A stretch of DNA of 12,853 nucleotides from an uncultured Collinsella sp. (GCA_900545835.1 URBB01000054.1:1-12853); one strand, 5' to 3'; shown: positions 6,759-12,853, numbered from the stretch's first letter. The notes: generated by a model not told the origin, from the sequence alone. Made by a program: numbers and translations.

Positions 6759-7592
6759 CTAGGCGAGGATGCCGGCGGCGGAGGCGACCATCGCGAGGAC
6801 GATCACCACGAGGATGAGGGCCGTCATGCTCGCGTTCTTCTTGGTAAGAAGGTAATACGCGCTTCCCGTGATGGCGGCGGGGATCATGGCAGGCAGGATC
6901 TTGTCGAGCAGCGGCTGAATCTCCATCGAGACGTCGCCGAAGCTGAAGCTAATCGGGCAGGTGACGCCGATGACCGAGGCGATGAGGCAGCCGACCACGG
7001 TGAGGCCGAGCACGGAGGCGGCGGCAGTGAGGTTGGGAAGCTTCTCGCTGAAGTCGGTGACGAGCTTCACACCCTGCTTGTAGCCGAACTCGAGGGCGTG
7101 CATGCGGACCCAGAAGATGGCCAGGATGAGCGCGAACCAGATGCCGGCTCCCACGGGGTTGCCCTCGATGGCCATGTAGGCGGCGATGGAGCCCATGATG
7201 GTCGGGATCATGGTCATGAGCAGGGAGTCGCCGACGCCGGCGAGCGGTCCCATGGTGCCGATCTTCAGGTCTTGGACGGCGTCCGCCGCCGCGAGGCCGT
7301 CACGCTCCTCCATGGCCACGCAGGCGCCGAGGATGATGGCGGCGAGCCAAGGCTGGGTGTTGTAGTAGCGGAAGTGGTTGTTGAGCGCTTGCTTATAGTC
7401 CTCGTCGTTCGTGTAGATCTTCCTCAGGACCGGCGAGAGGGCGTAGGCGACCGAGGCGCCCTGCTGGGTCTGGTAGTTGAAGGTGCACACGCTCATGAGC
7501 CAGCGCCAGTTCGCGTTGCGCAGGTCCTTCTTGGTGACCTTGTAGCCGGAGGGCTTGCCCTCGGCGACGGCGGTGATGTTCTCGTTTTCCAT
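6759..7592 (-). CDS. PTS mannose-family EIID membrane component
   Basis: A 277-residue EIID, which together with EIIC forms the membrane channel of mannose-class PTS permeases. Motifs are VTKKDLRNANWRW near the N-terminus, FNYQTQQG (38-45), HFRYYNTQP (73-81) and the family mark MGPLAGVGDSL (114-124). A hydrophobic C-terminus ends the protein, with a membrane segment at about 254-276. The start is 2 bp after the EIIC stop, with GGAGAGGA inside the end of EIIC, indicating translational coupling. The four-protein layout (separate A, B, C and D) groups it with levan/fructose- or sorbose-type systems, but the substrate cannot be read from EIID alone. Confidence 0.95.
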   Translation of the reverse strand: MENENITAVAEGKPSGYKVTKKDLRNANWRWLMSVCTFNYQTQQGASVAYALSPVLRKIYTNDEDYKQALNNHFRYYNTQPWLAAIILGACVAMEERDGLAAADAVQDLKIGTMGPLAGVGDSLLMTMIPTIMGSIAAYMAIEGNPVGAGIWFALILAIFWVRMHALEFGYKQGVKLVTDFSEKLPNLTAAASVLGLTVVGCLIASVIGVTCPISFSFGDVSMEIQPLLDKILPAMIPAAITGSAYYLLTKKNASMTALILVVIVLAMVASAAGILA

Positions 7593-7594
7593 GG

Positions 7595-8380
7595 TTACTC
7601 ATCCTCTCCGATGAAGGCGTCTGCGGAAGCGTGGGCGGCGAGCTCGGTGTCCCTCTCGGCACGCTGGTAGAACGCGATCGCGAGGGCAACGCCGACGATG
7701 GCGGCGCCGATGATGGGCACGTTCAGGAAGGCCGAGAGGAAGAAGCCGGCGAGCAGGTACTGAAAGTACTTGCCTGTGGGCATGTAACGCAGCAGCATCG
7801 CGATGCCGACGGCCGGGAGCATCTTGCCGGCGAGGGTGAGGCCGGAGAGGAACCACTGGGGCATAACCTCGAGGAGCCAGTTGACGGCGGGCTGGCCGAG
7901 GGTCACGGAGACAAAGACGGGCAGGGCGGCGCACAGGCCGAAGAGCACGGGGCAGACCCACAGGATGGCGTTCATCTGCTTGAACTTGCCCTCGTCGCAG
8001 AACTTCTGGGACTTCTCGACGACGAAGCCGTTGAGGATCTTGACGATGACGTCGAGCTGGATGCCGAGCATGCCGACCGGCAGGCCGATGGCGAGGCCCG
8101 TGTCCGCGCCCAGGGTCACGCCGTAGGCGGTGGCGATGATGGCCATCGTGCCGTAGTCGGGAATCGACGAGCCGCCGAAGCCCGCGACGCCGAGCTGCAT
8201 GAGCTGGATGGTGCCGCCGATGACGAGGCCGGTCTGCCAGTCGCCCATGACGACGCCGGTGATAAGGCCCCAGAAGACGGCATAGTTGACGAAGATCATC
8301 GGGATGCCGTAGTAGTCCACGTGCTTGATGAAGGCCAGCAGGGTCAAAAGGACGACTTGCAGGATAGTGAAGTTGACCAT
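7595..8380 (-). CDS. PTS mannose-family EIIC membrane component
   Basis: A 261-residue polytopic membrane protein forming the sugar-translocating part of a mannose-class PTS. Family features are the N-terminal hydrophobic segment, VIGGTIQLMQLGVAGFGGSS (53-72), PDYGTMAIIATA (74-85) and the later segments VCPVLFGLCAALPVFVSV and YLLAGFFLSAFLNVPIIGAAIVGVAL. AAGGAGGG overlaps the EIIB stop codon (TAA at 8392-8390), so translation is coupled to EIIB. The C-terminus is acidic and cytoplasmic. Confidence 0.95.
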   Translation of the reverse strand: MVNFTILQVVLLTLLAFIKHVDYYGIPMIFVNYAVFWGLITGVVMGDWQTGLVIGGTIQLMQLGVAGFGGSSIPDYGTMAIIATAYGVTLGADTGLAIGLPVGMLGIQLDVIVKILNGFVVEKSQKFCDEGKFKQMNAILWVCPVLFGLCAALPVFVSVTLGQPAVNWLLEVMPQWFLSGLTLAGKMLPAVGIAMLLRYMPTGKYFQYLLAGFFLSAFLNVPIIGAAIVGVALAIAFYQRAERDTELAAHASADAFIGEDE

Positions 8381-8389
8381 GATCCCTCC

Positions 8390-8863
8390 TTAGATGAGGT
8401 CGGCGACGGAGACGGGCTTGTCGGCGGGCACGAACTGTGCCGTCACCTTGACGCCGCGGGCGATGAGCGCCTTGTAGCTCTGGACGTTCTCGGCGGAGGC
8501 ATAGGCGCGCTGGGTGAGCTGGACGCCGCCCTCCTTGACGAGCGAGCCGCCGACGATCAGCGACGGGAGCTCGATGCCCGACTCGACCAGGTGAAGGATC
8601 GTCTCGGGCTCCTTGGCGATGACAAAGACCTTCTCGCGGTCGTACTTGCCCGCCGCGAAGTTCTTGAGCGCGGTCTCCTCGGAGATGATCGAGACGGCCA
8701 TGCCCGCGGGGCGCGCCATCCTCATAGTGGATTTCAGGACCTCGTCGCCGGCGACCTTGTCGTCGATGACCATGACTCGGGTCGCGCCCGACACCGGGGC
8801 CCACTGCGTCACGATGATGCCGTGAAGCAGGCGATTGTCGATTCGTGCCATAACAACACTCAT
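8390..8863 (-). CDS. PTS mannose-family EIIB component
   Basis: A 157-residue cytoplasmic EIIB that takes phosphate from EIIA and gives it to the incoming sugar. The phospho-His is His14 in RIDNRLLHGIIVTQW. The usual family sequence is HGQV; here Ile replaces Gln, as I recall in a subgroup with HGIVATQW. I chose the ATG at 8863 because GGAG lies just upstream and MSVVMARIDNRLLHG is a normal EIIB N-terminus; an in-frame codon 69 bp further up would add an unlikely extension. It is the first PTS gene, 123 bp behind the regulator. GalNAc-, sorbose- or fructose-type specificity cannot be separated on sequence alone. Confidence 0.94.
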   Translation of the reverse strand: MSVVMARIDNRLLHGIIVTQWAPVSGATRVMVIDDKVAGDEVLKSTMRMARPAGMAVSIISEETALKNFAAGKYDREKVFVIAKEPETILHLVESGIELPSLIVGGSLVKEGGVQLTQRAYASAENVQSYKALIARGVKVTAQFVPADKPVSVADLI

Positions 8864-8986
8864 GTTTGCTCCTATCAAATGAAGTTTTACGTTCGGTACT
8901 GCCTCGGCGCTATCCGGATTCGCGCCGGGCAAGGGGTTATCGGATTATTGAGGACGCGCAGTCAGCTTGCGGCGGCGCGGGGAAGG
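8864..8986 (-). promoter_or_regulatory. Leader region between regulator and PTS genes
   Basis: This 123-nt gap is where a LevR-type activator would normally find a sigma-54 promoter (GG-N10-GC) for the PTS genes. I see no convincing -24/-12 element on the - strand. A GGCGC/GCGCC hairpin (at about 8909-8929) occurs without a T tract, and GATAAC is at best a weak -10. The PTS genes may simply be co-transcribed with the regulator. Confidence 0.35.
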
Positions 8987-11728
8987 TCACTCGTCGAGCA
9001 GGAGGTCCGAGGAGCCGAGGCGCTCTTCTCGCGCCGGGGCGGCGCTCACGCTTATGTAGTCGAAGACATATGCGATCTCGCTTACGGGAACCTCTACGCG
9101 ATAGCGCGTCGAGATGCTCGAGAAGCTCTGCCTGAAGGACTCGATGAAATCGGCACGCTCCTCCTCGAAGCGGTCCTGGCCAACGTAGGTCTCAATGGGG
9201 TTTCTGGTAACAAGGCGCTCGACGAGACAGCAGAGGTGGACGTAGAGCCCAATGATGGCGTTGCTGCCGATCTTCTCGCCTGTCCTGCGCTGAAGCTCGT
9301 GCACGGCGCTCTCGATCTCGTGGAATAGCCGCTCCGGGTCGAGGATGGTGATGGAGCGGATGACGTTCTGCAGCGTCATGTTCGAGAGCAGCTTCTCGTG
9401 GAAAGAAGAGAGCTCGGAAGCGTCAAGCCACCTGCCGAACACGGCATCGACCTTAGAGGCGGACGCCGTCGACATGATGTCCTCGAGGGCGACGAAGGGG
9501 ATGGAGGCGACCCCGGGGTCTCCCGTGCCGATGACGGCGCAGACGCGGTGCTCGGAGAAAACGGCGTCGTTCGACCCGTTCGCGACAAGCTGCTTGAAGG
9601 GCCTCGTGAGCAGGCGCGCGCCTATGGTGCGCGGGAGGCTCTGCGAGACGAGCTGGCGTATCCTCTCCGCGGCGTCGACCCCGGACTCGGAGCAGAAGAC
9701 GATGGCGTCCTCACGGTTGATGCGCTCGATCACCTTGCAGTGCGTCACGCACGCGGCGGTCGCATCGCCAAGAACCTCGGCGATGGACTTGCCGCCGAGC
9801 AGCCCGACCCCGATCTCGAGCGCAAGACCGGTAGAGACGTTGTTCACCACGCCGATAGTGGAGTCGGTAACGTTCTCGAGGGCCTTATAGGCCTCCTCCA
9901 AGGAGCCCATGTCGACGAGGAACACGACCCCGGTGCAGTAGGAATGGCGGTCGACGAGGCGCTGGAGCGGACCGACGATGTCCTTCAGCTGCTGGTCGTA
10001 GGGCATGTCGACTGCCTCGTACACATGCATGCCGAGCATACGGTTCGCCGCGTCGGCGATGCTCGTCGCCGTTGAGTAGCCGTGGGACAAGATGACGCAG
10101 AGCGTCCGAAGGGCCTTCGCGTCGCGAGACTCCGATGCGACGCACAGCGTCAGAAGCGTCTTCGTGAAGTGATCGAGCGAGATTCCCAGCGCCCCTTCCA
10201 CGTCTGCGGCGACCTGATCGGAGACGCTCGAGGCAAACGGTAATTCAGAGGTCACGGCACCGAGGAGATGGGAGATTTGCTCCGCACAGGCAGACTTTCG
10301 CTTAGCCAGGCCGATGCCCGGCCACAACTGCAGGCAAATCTCCTGGGCCAGCAGAAAAGCGACCTTCCTCGAAAGCTCGATGCCATAAGAAGAGCCTGCG
10401 TCGGCAAGGACCGCGCCCACGATGCGCTCGAAGGCGCGCGACCTCGAGGAGGTAACGCCGCGGCCGAAGATCAAGTGATCCTCAACGCCGCGCACAGCGG
10501 AGACAGCTTGCGAGACGAGCTCGGAGACAGAGAGCTCCCCGGCGCAGAATCGCTCATCGAGAGAGCACAGGGCATCGAGCGCCTGCTCGACCGGCCCTGT
10601 GCTCTCGGCGGCATCCAGGGACGCGTCGATCAGAACGCCATCGTCGGGCTGTTGATCGATCTGCGCGGAGGAGAGGAGCCCGCTGGGAAGAAGATACGGG
10701 CGAACGACGACGTAGTCGCCCTCGCGATTGAGGAACGCTTTGGCGCAGCAGTTCGTCACGCAGGCGCGCAAGCCGGCGATGTTATCGGAAAAGTCCGCGT
10801 TCACGAGGCAACGGTATGCGCCGCGGCTAATCTTCACATCAGAACCGATTCGGCACCCCTCGCTGCGCAGGAAGCTCAAGATGAGATCCTCGCGCTCCTC
10901 GGGGGTCCGCTCCTTGAGTGAGGGGACGCGGGCACAGATGGGCATTTTGCTGTAGGCCGAGGAAACCTTCAGGTCATCGGCGGAAAGCGTCGTCGAAAGA
11001 ACGAGGCGAGCGCGCGGCGCATCCTGGGAGGCATCGAGCCCGAGGGCCGTCGCAAGGCAGTGCTCCATCGCAGAGGGAGAGAGTGCCTCGATGCCGTTGA
11101 CAAAAACCACACCCCCGCGCGATTTCGCGATCGACTCGTCAAGAAGCCCGTTGAACGAGGCGGCGTCCGGGACCCCGGCGCAGTCGATGCGCACATAGGA
11201 GGAGTCGCGGGACAGCAAGCCCTGGTTCTTGCCGTACTCGTACACAAGACGAGAAAGGAAAGACTTGCCGACACCCACGCCGCCGCTCAAGAGGATGGGT
11301 AGGCCAAACGGAGGGTACTGAACCGCAGCCTTGCACTGCTCGACAACGGAGCTGAGGCTCAGGTCAAAGCCCACGGCACGCGCGAAGTCACGGTGATCGG
11401 CGATTCCCGTCGCCTGGATGAGGTCGGCGAGCGAGGCGTACTCGCTTGCAGAGAGCTTTACCTGAAAACGCTTCTGGAACGCGCGGCGATGAAAATAACG
11501 GACAGGCCTGCCCGCCACCTTAACCACAAGGCCGGCGCGAACAAGGTCGTTGAGGTACTGGCTCGCCAGACTCCTGGAGATGATGAGCGTCTCGGCGATG
11601 TCGGAGGTGGACAGACGGGCAAGGTCGTCGAGCGAGACGGCAGAGGTGAGGGCCTCGAGATGCTCGAGAATCCTGTCCCTCATGTCGACGGGCTTCTTTG
11701 CCAAGCTGTCCTGTGCGGTCTTGTCCAT
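8987..11728 (-). CDS. LevR-like PTS-regulated transcriptional regulator with degenerate AAA+ domain
   Basis: A 913-residue protein with the LevR domain order. There is an N-terminal winged-helix HTH (about 15-85). The AAA+ domain (about 125-340) has Walker A GGVGVGKS at 149-156. PRD1 spans about 380-530, the EIIA-Man-like domain about 540-655 (His549 in VILSHGYSTATS) and the EIIB-like domain about 660-760 (Cys679 in VFCSESG). PRD2 spans about 780-890 (His831 in IGLYVHLCCLVERL). By family knowledge, HPr and the cognate EIIB phosphorylate such residues to report on glucose status and substrate transport. Unusually, Walker B reads VVFVNG instead of ending in Asp-Glu, and the GAFTGA sigma-54 contact loop is absent: only about 22 residues separate RIDCAG from VVFVNG. 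The start is supported by AGGAGGT upstream. It precedes the PTS genes and presumably controls them. Confidence 0.9.
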   Translation of the reverse strand: MDKTAQDSLAKKPVDMRDRILEHLEALTSAVSLDDLARLSTSDIAETLIISRSLASQYLNDLVRAGLVVKVAGRPVRYFHRRAFQKRFQVKLSASEYASLADLIQATGIADHRDFARAVGFDLSLSSVVEQCKAAVQYPPFGLPILLSGGVGVGKSFLSRLVYEYGKNQGLLSRDSSYVRIDCAGVPDAASFNGLLDESIAKSRGGVVFVNGIEALSPSAMEHCLATALGLDASQDAPRARLVLSTTLSADDLKVSSAYSKMPICARVPSLKERTPEEREDLILSFLRSEGCRIGSDVKISRGAYRCLVNADFSDNIAGLRACVTNCCAKAFLNREGDYVVVRPYLLPSGLLSSAQIDQQPDDGVLIDASLDAAESTGPVEQALDALCSLDERFCAGELSVSELVSQAVSAVRGVEDHLIFGRGVTSSRSRAFERIVGAVLADAGSSYGIELSRKVAFLLAQEICLQLWPGIGLAKRKSACAEQISHLLGAVTSELPFASSVSDQVAADVEGALGISLDHFTKTLLTLCVASESRDAKALRTLCVILSHGYSTATSIADAANRMLGMHVYEAVDMPYDQQLKDIVGPLQRLVDRHSYCTGVVFLVDMGSLEEAYKALENVTDSTIGVVNNVSTGLALEIGVGLLGGKSIAEVLGDATAACVTHCKVIERINREDAIVFCSESGVDAAERIRQLVSQSLPRTIGARLLTRPFKQLVANGSNDAVFSEHRVCAVIGTGDPGVASIPFVALEDIMSTASASKVDAVFGRWLDASELSSFHEKLLSNMTLQNVIRSITILDPERLFHEIESAVHELQRRTGEKIGSNAIIGLYVHLCCLVERLVTRNPIETYVGQDRFEEERADFIESFRQSFSSISTRYRVEVPVSEIAYVFDYISVSAAPAREERLGSSDLLLDE

Positions 11729-11738
11729 GACTTCTTAC

Positions 11739-11758
11739 CTCCTTGTACAAGGAGTATA
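11739..11758 (-). promoter_or_regulatory. Regulator promoter -10 and 16-bp palindromic operator
   Basis: CTCCTTGTACAAGGAG (11739-11754) is a perfect 16-bp palindrome. It overlaps the end of a near-consensus - strand -10, TATACT (11758-11753), the expected transcription start and, on its other side, the regulator's Shine-Dalgarno site. No good -35 is visible. A protein bound here would block transcription, and an RNA hairpin would cover the ribosome site, so autoregulation is plausible. Confidence 0.6.
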
Positions 11759-11856
11759 AGGGGAACACAGAGAACGGAAGGGGGCGCGTGGGGGAATCAA
11801 CAGCCCCGAGGAGAAGTTCACCACTTGAGGGGCAGAAAACAACGGCCATTGAACAT

Positions 11857-12012
11857 TCAGGGCCGACGCTCAACACTTCGGCTCGACACTTCGCTTTGGA
11901 AAGGGCCCTGCGCGATGGTGCAGCCCTCCATCTCGCAGCACAGGTCGCCGAAGGTCGCGAGGATGCGCTCCTTCTGTTCCGTGGGCGAGACGGCTCGGTG
12001 GGCAAGGTCCTC
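11857..12012 (-). pseudogene. Remnant of a methylthioadenosine/nucleoside phosphorylase-type nucleosidase
   Basis: A - strand frame, open between stops at 12013-12015 and 11857-11859, contains SPTEQKERILATFGDLCCEM followed by EGCTIAQ. This matches the MTA/SAH nucleosidase (PNP_UDP family) region around the active-site Glu-Met-Glu-Gly. Homology stops after TIAQ, where the family would continue into the valine-rich strand and the catalytic Asp. Nothing upstream of about 12003 fits the family. It is a fragment of roughly 35 recognisable residues without a start codon, so a gene relic and not functional. Confidence 0.6.
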
Positions 12013-12045
12013 TCAAAAGGGGTCGTCCGACGCCGCAAGACCTCG

Positions 12046-12213
12046 ATGACCGACTACTGCCTCGAGCAAGTGGCGGATTACCTCTGCACCATCGAACTTG
12101 CCTTGGTCAAGTGCGAAGCCAAGGAGAACGGTGAGACGTACAACAAGTTCTTCGGAGGTATAGGCTCTTTCAAGAGGAACTGGCTCAAGCAAGCCCGCAG
12201 CAAGCGGATATAG
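12046..12213 (+). CDS. Hypothetical protein fragment, unrecognised
   Basis: A frame of 55 residues from the ATG at 12046 runs MTDYCLEQVADYLCTIELAL to a basic tail, WLKQARSKRI, before TAG. Codon choice and the charged, non-repetitive composition look more like real coding than the other frames here. There is no clear Shine-Dalgarno site, and the frame stays open upstream across the antisense nucleosidase relic. It could be the C-terminal end of a lost gene, for example from a mobile element. I do not recognise a family. Confidence 0.3.
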   Translation: MTDYCLEQVADYLCTIELALVKCEAKENGETYNKFFGGIGSFKRNWLKQARSKRI

Positions 12214-12347
12214 CTGGTCTCGCGGTTTCGCAAGGAACGGTCAGTTCCCCTCTGGCGAGGAACCCCGGGCGACGTGCTTCGAGCAGCGGAAGCTGAAGCG
12301 CAAGCAGAAGCAGCGCGGGCATTGATCGGTGCCGACATGGGCCCAGA

Positions 12348-12376
12348 CGTGAACAGTGCTACGTCCCCTGTTCACG
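12348..12376. repeat. 9-bp hairpin CGTGAACAG/CTGTTCACG
   Basis: CGTGAACAG (12348-12356) and CTGTTCACG (12368-12376) are exact reverse complements around an 11-nt loop. No T tract follows on either strand. It may be an operator or a mobile-element end; no function is assigned. Confidence 0.5.
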
Positions 12377-12408
12377 GGGCGCGAAACCGCAAAGGTTGCA
12401 CAGAGGTT

Positions 12409-12452
12409 GAAAAATAAGAAGCCCCCGACCTGTTTTCGCAGGTCAGAGGCTT
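12409..12452 (-). terminator. Intrinsic terminator for a decayed minus-strand gene
   Basis: Read on the - strand, AAGCCTCTGACCTG pairs over all 14 positions with CAGGTCGGGGGCTT if two G-U pairs are allowed, around a CGAAAA loop, and CTTATTTTTC follows. On the + strand the same positions become C-A mismatches, so the - direction is the functional one. It lies 18 bp behind the TAA at 12471-12473, whose gene is no longer intact. Confidence 0.8.
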
Positions 12453-12470
12453 GAAATCAACGAATATCGT

Positions 12471-12623
12471 TTACTCCCACTCGATGGCTTCGGTTCTGTC
12501 GTCCCGTCATTCCAGTTGCACCCAGTTTTCGGCATCGACACGGAACGCGTGCCGCCGAATGACGCGATGTCGCGTTTCGTCGGCTTCGTGGACAAAAGTT
12601 GGGACAACCTCAAAAACTTTTTT
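12471..12623 (-). pseudogene. C-terminal remnant of an unidentified gene with in-frame TGA
   Basis: A - strand frame reads KKVFEVVPTFVHEADETR, continues to RVDAENWVQLE, hits TGA at 12509-12507, and resumes as RDDRTEAIEWE before TAA at 12473-12471. The text on both sides of the TGA has the same acidic, Trp-containing character, and TGA would be one base from TGG (Trp). The frame ends directly before a terminator in the right orientation. Upstream of 12623 the frame is closed and coding character is lost in an AT-rich palindrome. I read it as the 3' end of a deleted gene; the family is not recognised. Confidence 0.4.
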
Positions 12624-12660
12624 TCAAACTCAGGGCATTGAGTTTTTGTTTTTGTCCCAA
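12599..12660. repeat. 62-bp imperfect palindrome with 20-bp arms
   Basis: The arm at 12599-12618 (TTGGGACAA, 3 nt, CAAAAACT) pairs with 12641-12660 (AGTTTTTG, 3 nt, TTGTCCCAA): 17 of 20 positions match, with one central 3-nt mismatch. The 22-nt interior contains AAACTCA, which can instead pair with TGAGTTT at 12639-12645, giving an alternative hairpin. There is no coding content. It resembles a very small palindromic mobile repeat or a paired binding site. Confidence 0.7.
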
Positions 12661-12833
12661 AGGAGCTTCCGGCCGTGATTCGGGTGCCCGATTGGGCGGA
12701 ATCGCCCGTTTCTGAAACTCAACCGCAGCATCACGCGCAAGCCACTCGCAACAACTGCAAATGATTGGTCGCGGGCGGCTTCCAACGCGATTCCAAAGCC
12801 GACGCTCCTATAAGTTGTCAATAGGCAGTTTGC

Positions 12834-12845
12834 GGGAGCGCTCCC
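12834..12845. promoter_or_regulatory. LacI-family-type operator GGGAGCGCTCCC
   Basis: A perfect 12-bp palindrome at the right edge with the CG centre typical of LacI-family operators. It equals the core of the Streptomyces CebR site (TGGGAGCGCTCCCA). TATAAG at 12809-12814 could be a -10 for a gene beyond the window. Control of a sugar gene just outside the window is inferred. Confidence 0.6.
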
Positions 12846-12853
12846 TTCAATTC

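Larger units (their letters stand above)
11759..12853. other. Gene-poor region with decayed fragments
   Basis: About 1.1 kb upstream of the sugar locus holds no intact gene. Separately listed pieces are a nucleosidase remnant, an unidentified + strand fragment, a hairpin, a - strand terminator behind a broken C-terminal reading frame, a 62-bp imperfect palindrome and a LacI-type operator. GCGGTTTCGC (about 12221-12230) recurs inverted as GCGAAACCGC (12381-12390). The mix of fragments on both strands suggests repeated insertion and deletion. I see no tRNA or integrase. Confidence 0.6.

Noticed and set aside
8864..8932. Upstream start for EIIB adding 23 residues
   Set aside because: The extension lacks a Shine-Dalgarno site and has no counterpart in the family; the ATG at 8863 has GGAG and a normal EIIB N-terminus.
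7599..9328. Long open frames overlapping the PTS genes on both strands
   Set aside because: Arg/His- or Asp/Glu-rich shadow translations; the EIIB, EIIC and EIID motifs fix the true frames.
12630..12821. Minus-strand 63-codon open frame near the right edge, with TTGACA at its start
   Set aside because: The TTGACA lacks a matching -10, the frame runs into the 62-bp palindrome, and the protein shows no recognisable features.
1..12853. CRISPR array or phage/integrase module
   Set aside because: No regularly spaced repeats and no integrase, transposase or phage protein could be recognised anywhere in the window.

Overview
This 12.9 kb window is high-GC bacterial DNA with short intergenic gaps, clear Shine-Dalgarno sites and several intrinsic terminators. 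The gene families (mannose-family PTS, LevR-type regulator, GH172 enzyme, ROK fructokinase, Fe-type alcohol dehydrogenase) fit a gut actinobacterium of the Coriobacteriia, such as a Collinsella relative. That assignment is inferred from composition and content, since no taxonomic marker gene is present.

Layout, left to right. (1) Positions 1-1911, + strand: the 3' part of an aldo/keto reductase, then a complete YqhD-type NADPH-dependent aldehyde reductase/alcohol dehydrogenase, closed by a terminator at 1953-1991. This pairing resembles the E. coli dkgA/yqhD aldehyde-reduction pair. (2) Positions 1912-2427: a gene-free stretch with short repeats, a 12-bp hairpin and a promoter/operator region holding two copies of a 17-bp half-palindromic motif. 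(3) Positions 2428-4137, + strand: a visibly lower-GC island with one intact SAM methyltransferase, a second methyltransferase cut after motif I and joined to a hydrophobic tail, and an LCM/TcmP-like methyltransferase. It ends in a 21-bp perfect stem at 4151-4200 that serves both converging gene sets. (4) Positions 4233-11728, - strand: a sugar-utilisation locus read right to left. It encodes a LevR-like PTS-controlled regulator, PTS EIIB, EIIC, EIID and EIIA, a cytoplasmic GH172 (DUF2961) enzyme and a ROK fructokinase. (5) Positions 11729-12853: about 1.1 kb with no intact gene. It holds a promoter and 16-bp palindrome in front of the regulator, a nucleosidase remnant, an unidentified + strand fragment, a terminator left behind a decayed - strand gene, a 62-bp imperfect palindrome and, at the edge, a LacI-family-type operator (GGGAGCGCTCCC).

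The main locus reads as one pathway. A mannose-family PTS imports and phosphorylates a sugar. A GH172 enzyme without a signal peptide (known family activities: difructose dianhydride I / alpha-fructofuranosyl and D-arabinofuranosyl linkages) splits it inside the cell. A ROK fructokinase then phosphorylates the free hexose. This suggests uptake of a fructose-containing disaccharide or difructose anhydride, comparable in logic to the sucrose PTS/ScrB/ScrK system. The regulator keeps the LevR order of domains and its phosphorylatable His and Cys residues, but its AAA+ domain lacks the GAFTGA loop and the Walker B Asp-Glu needed for sigma-54 activation. It therefore probably works by another mechanism.
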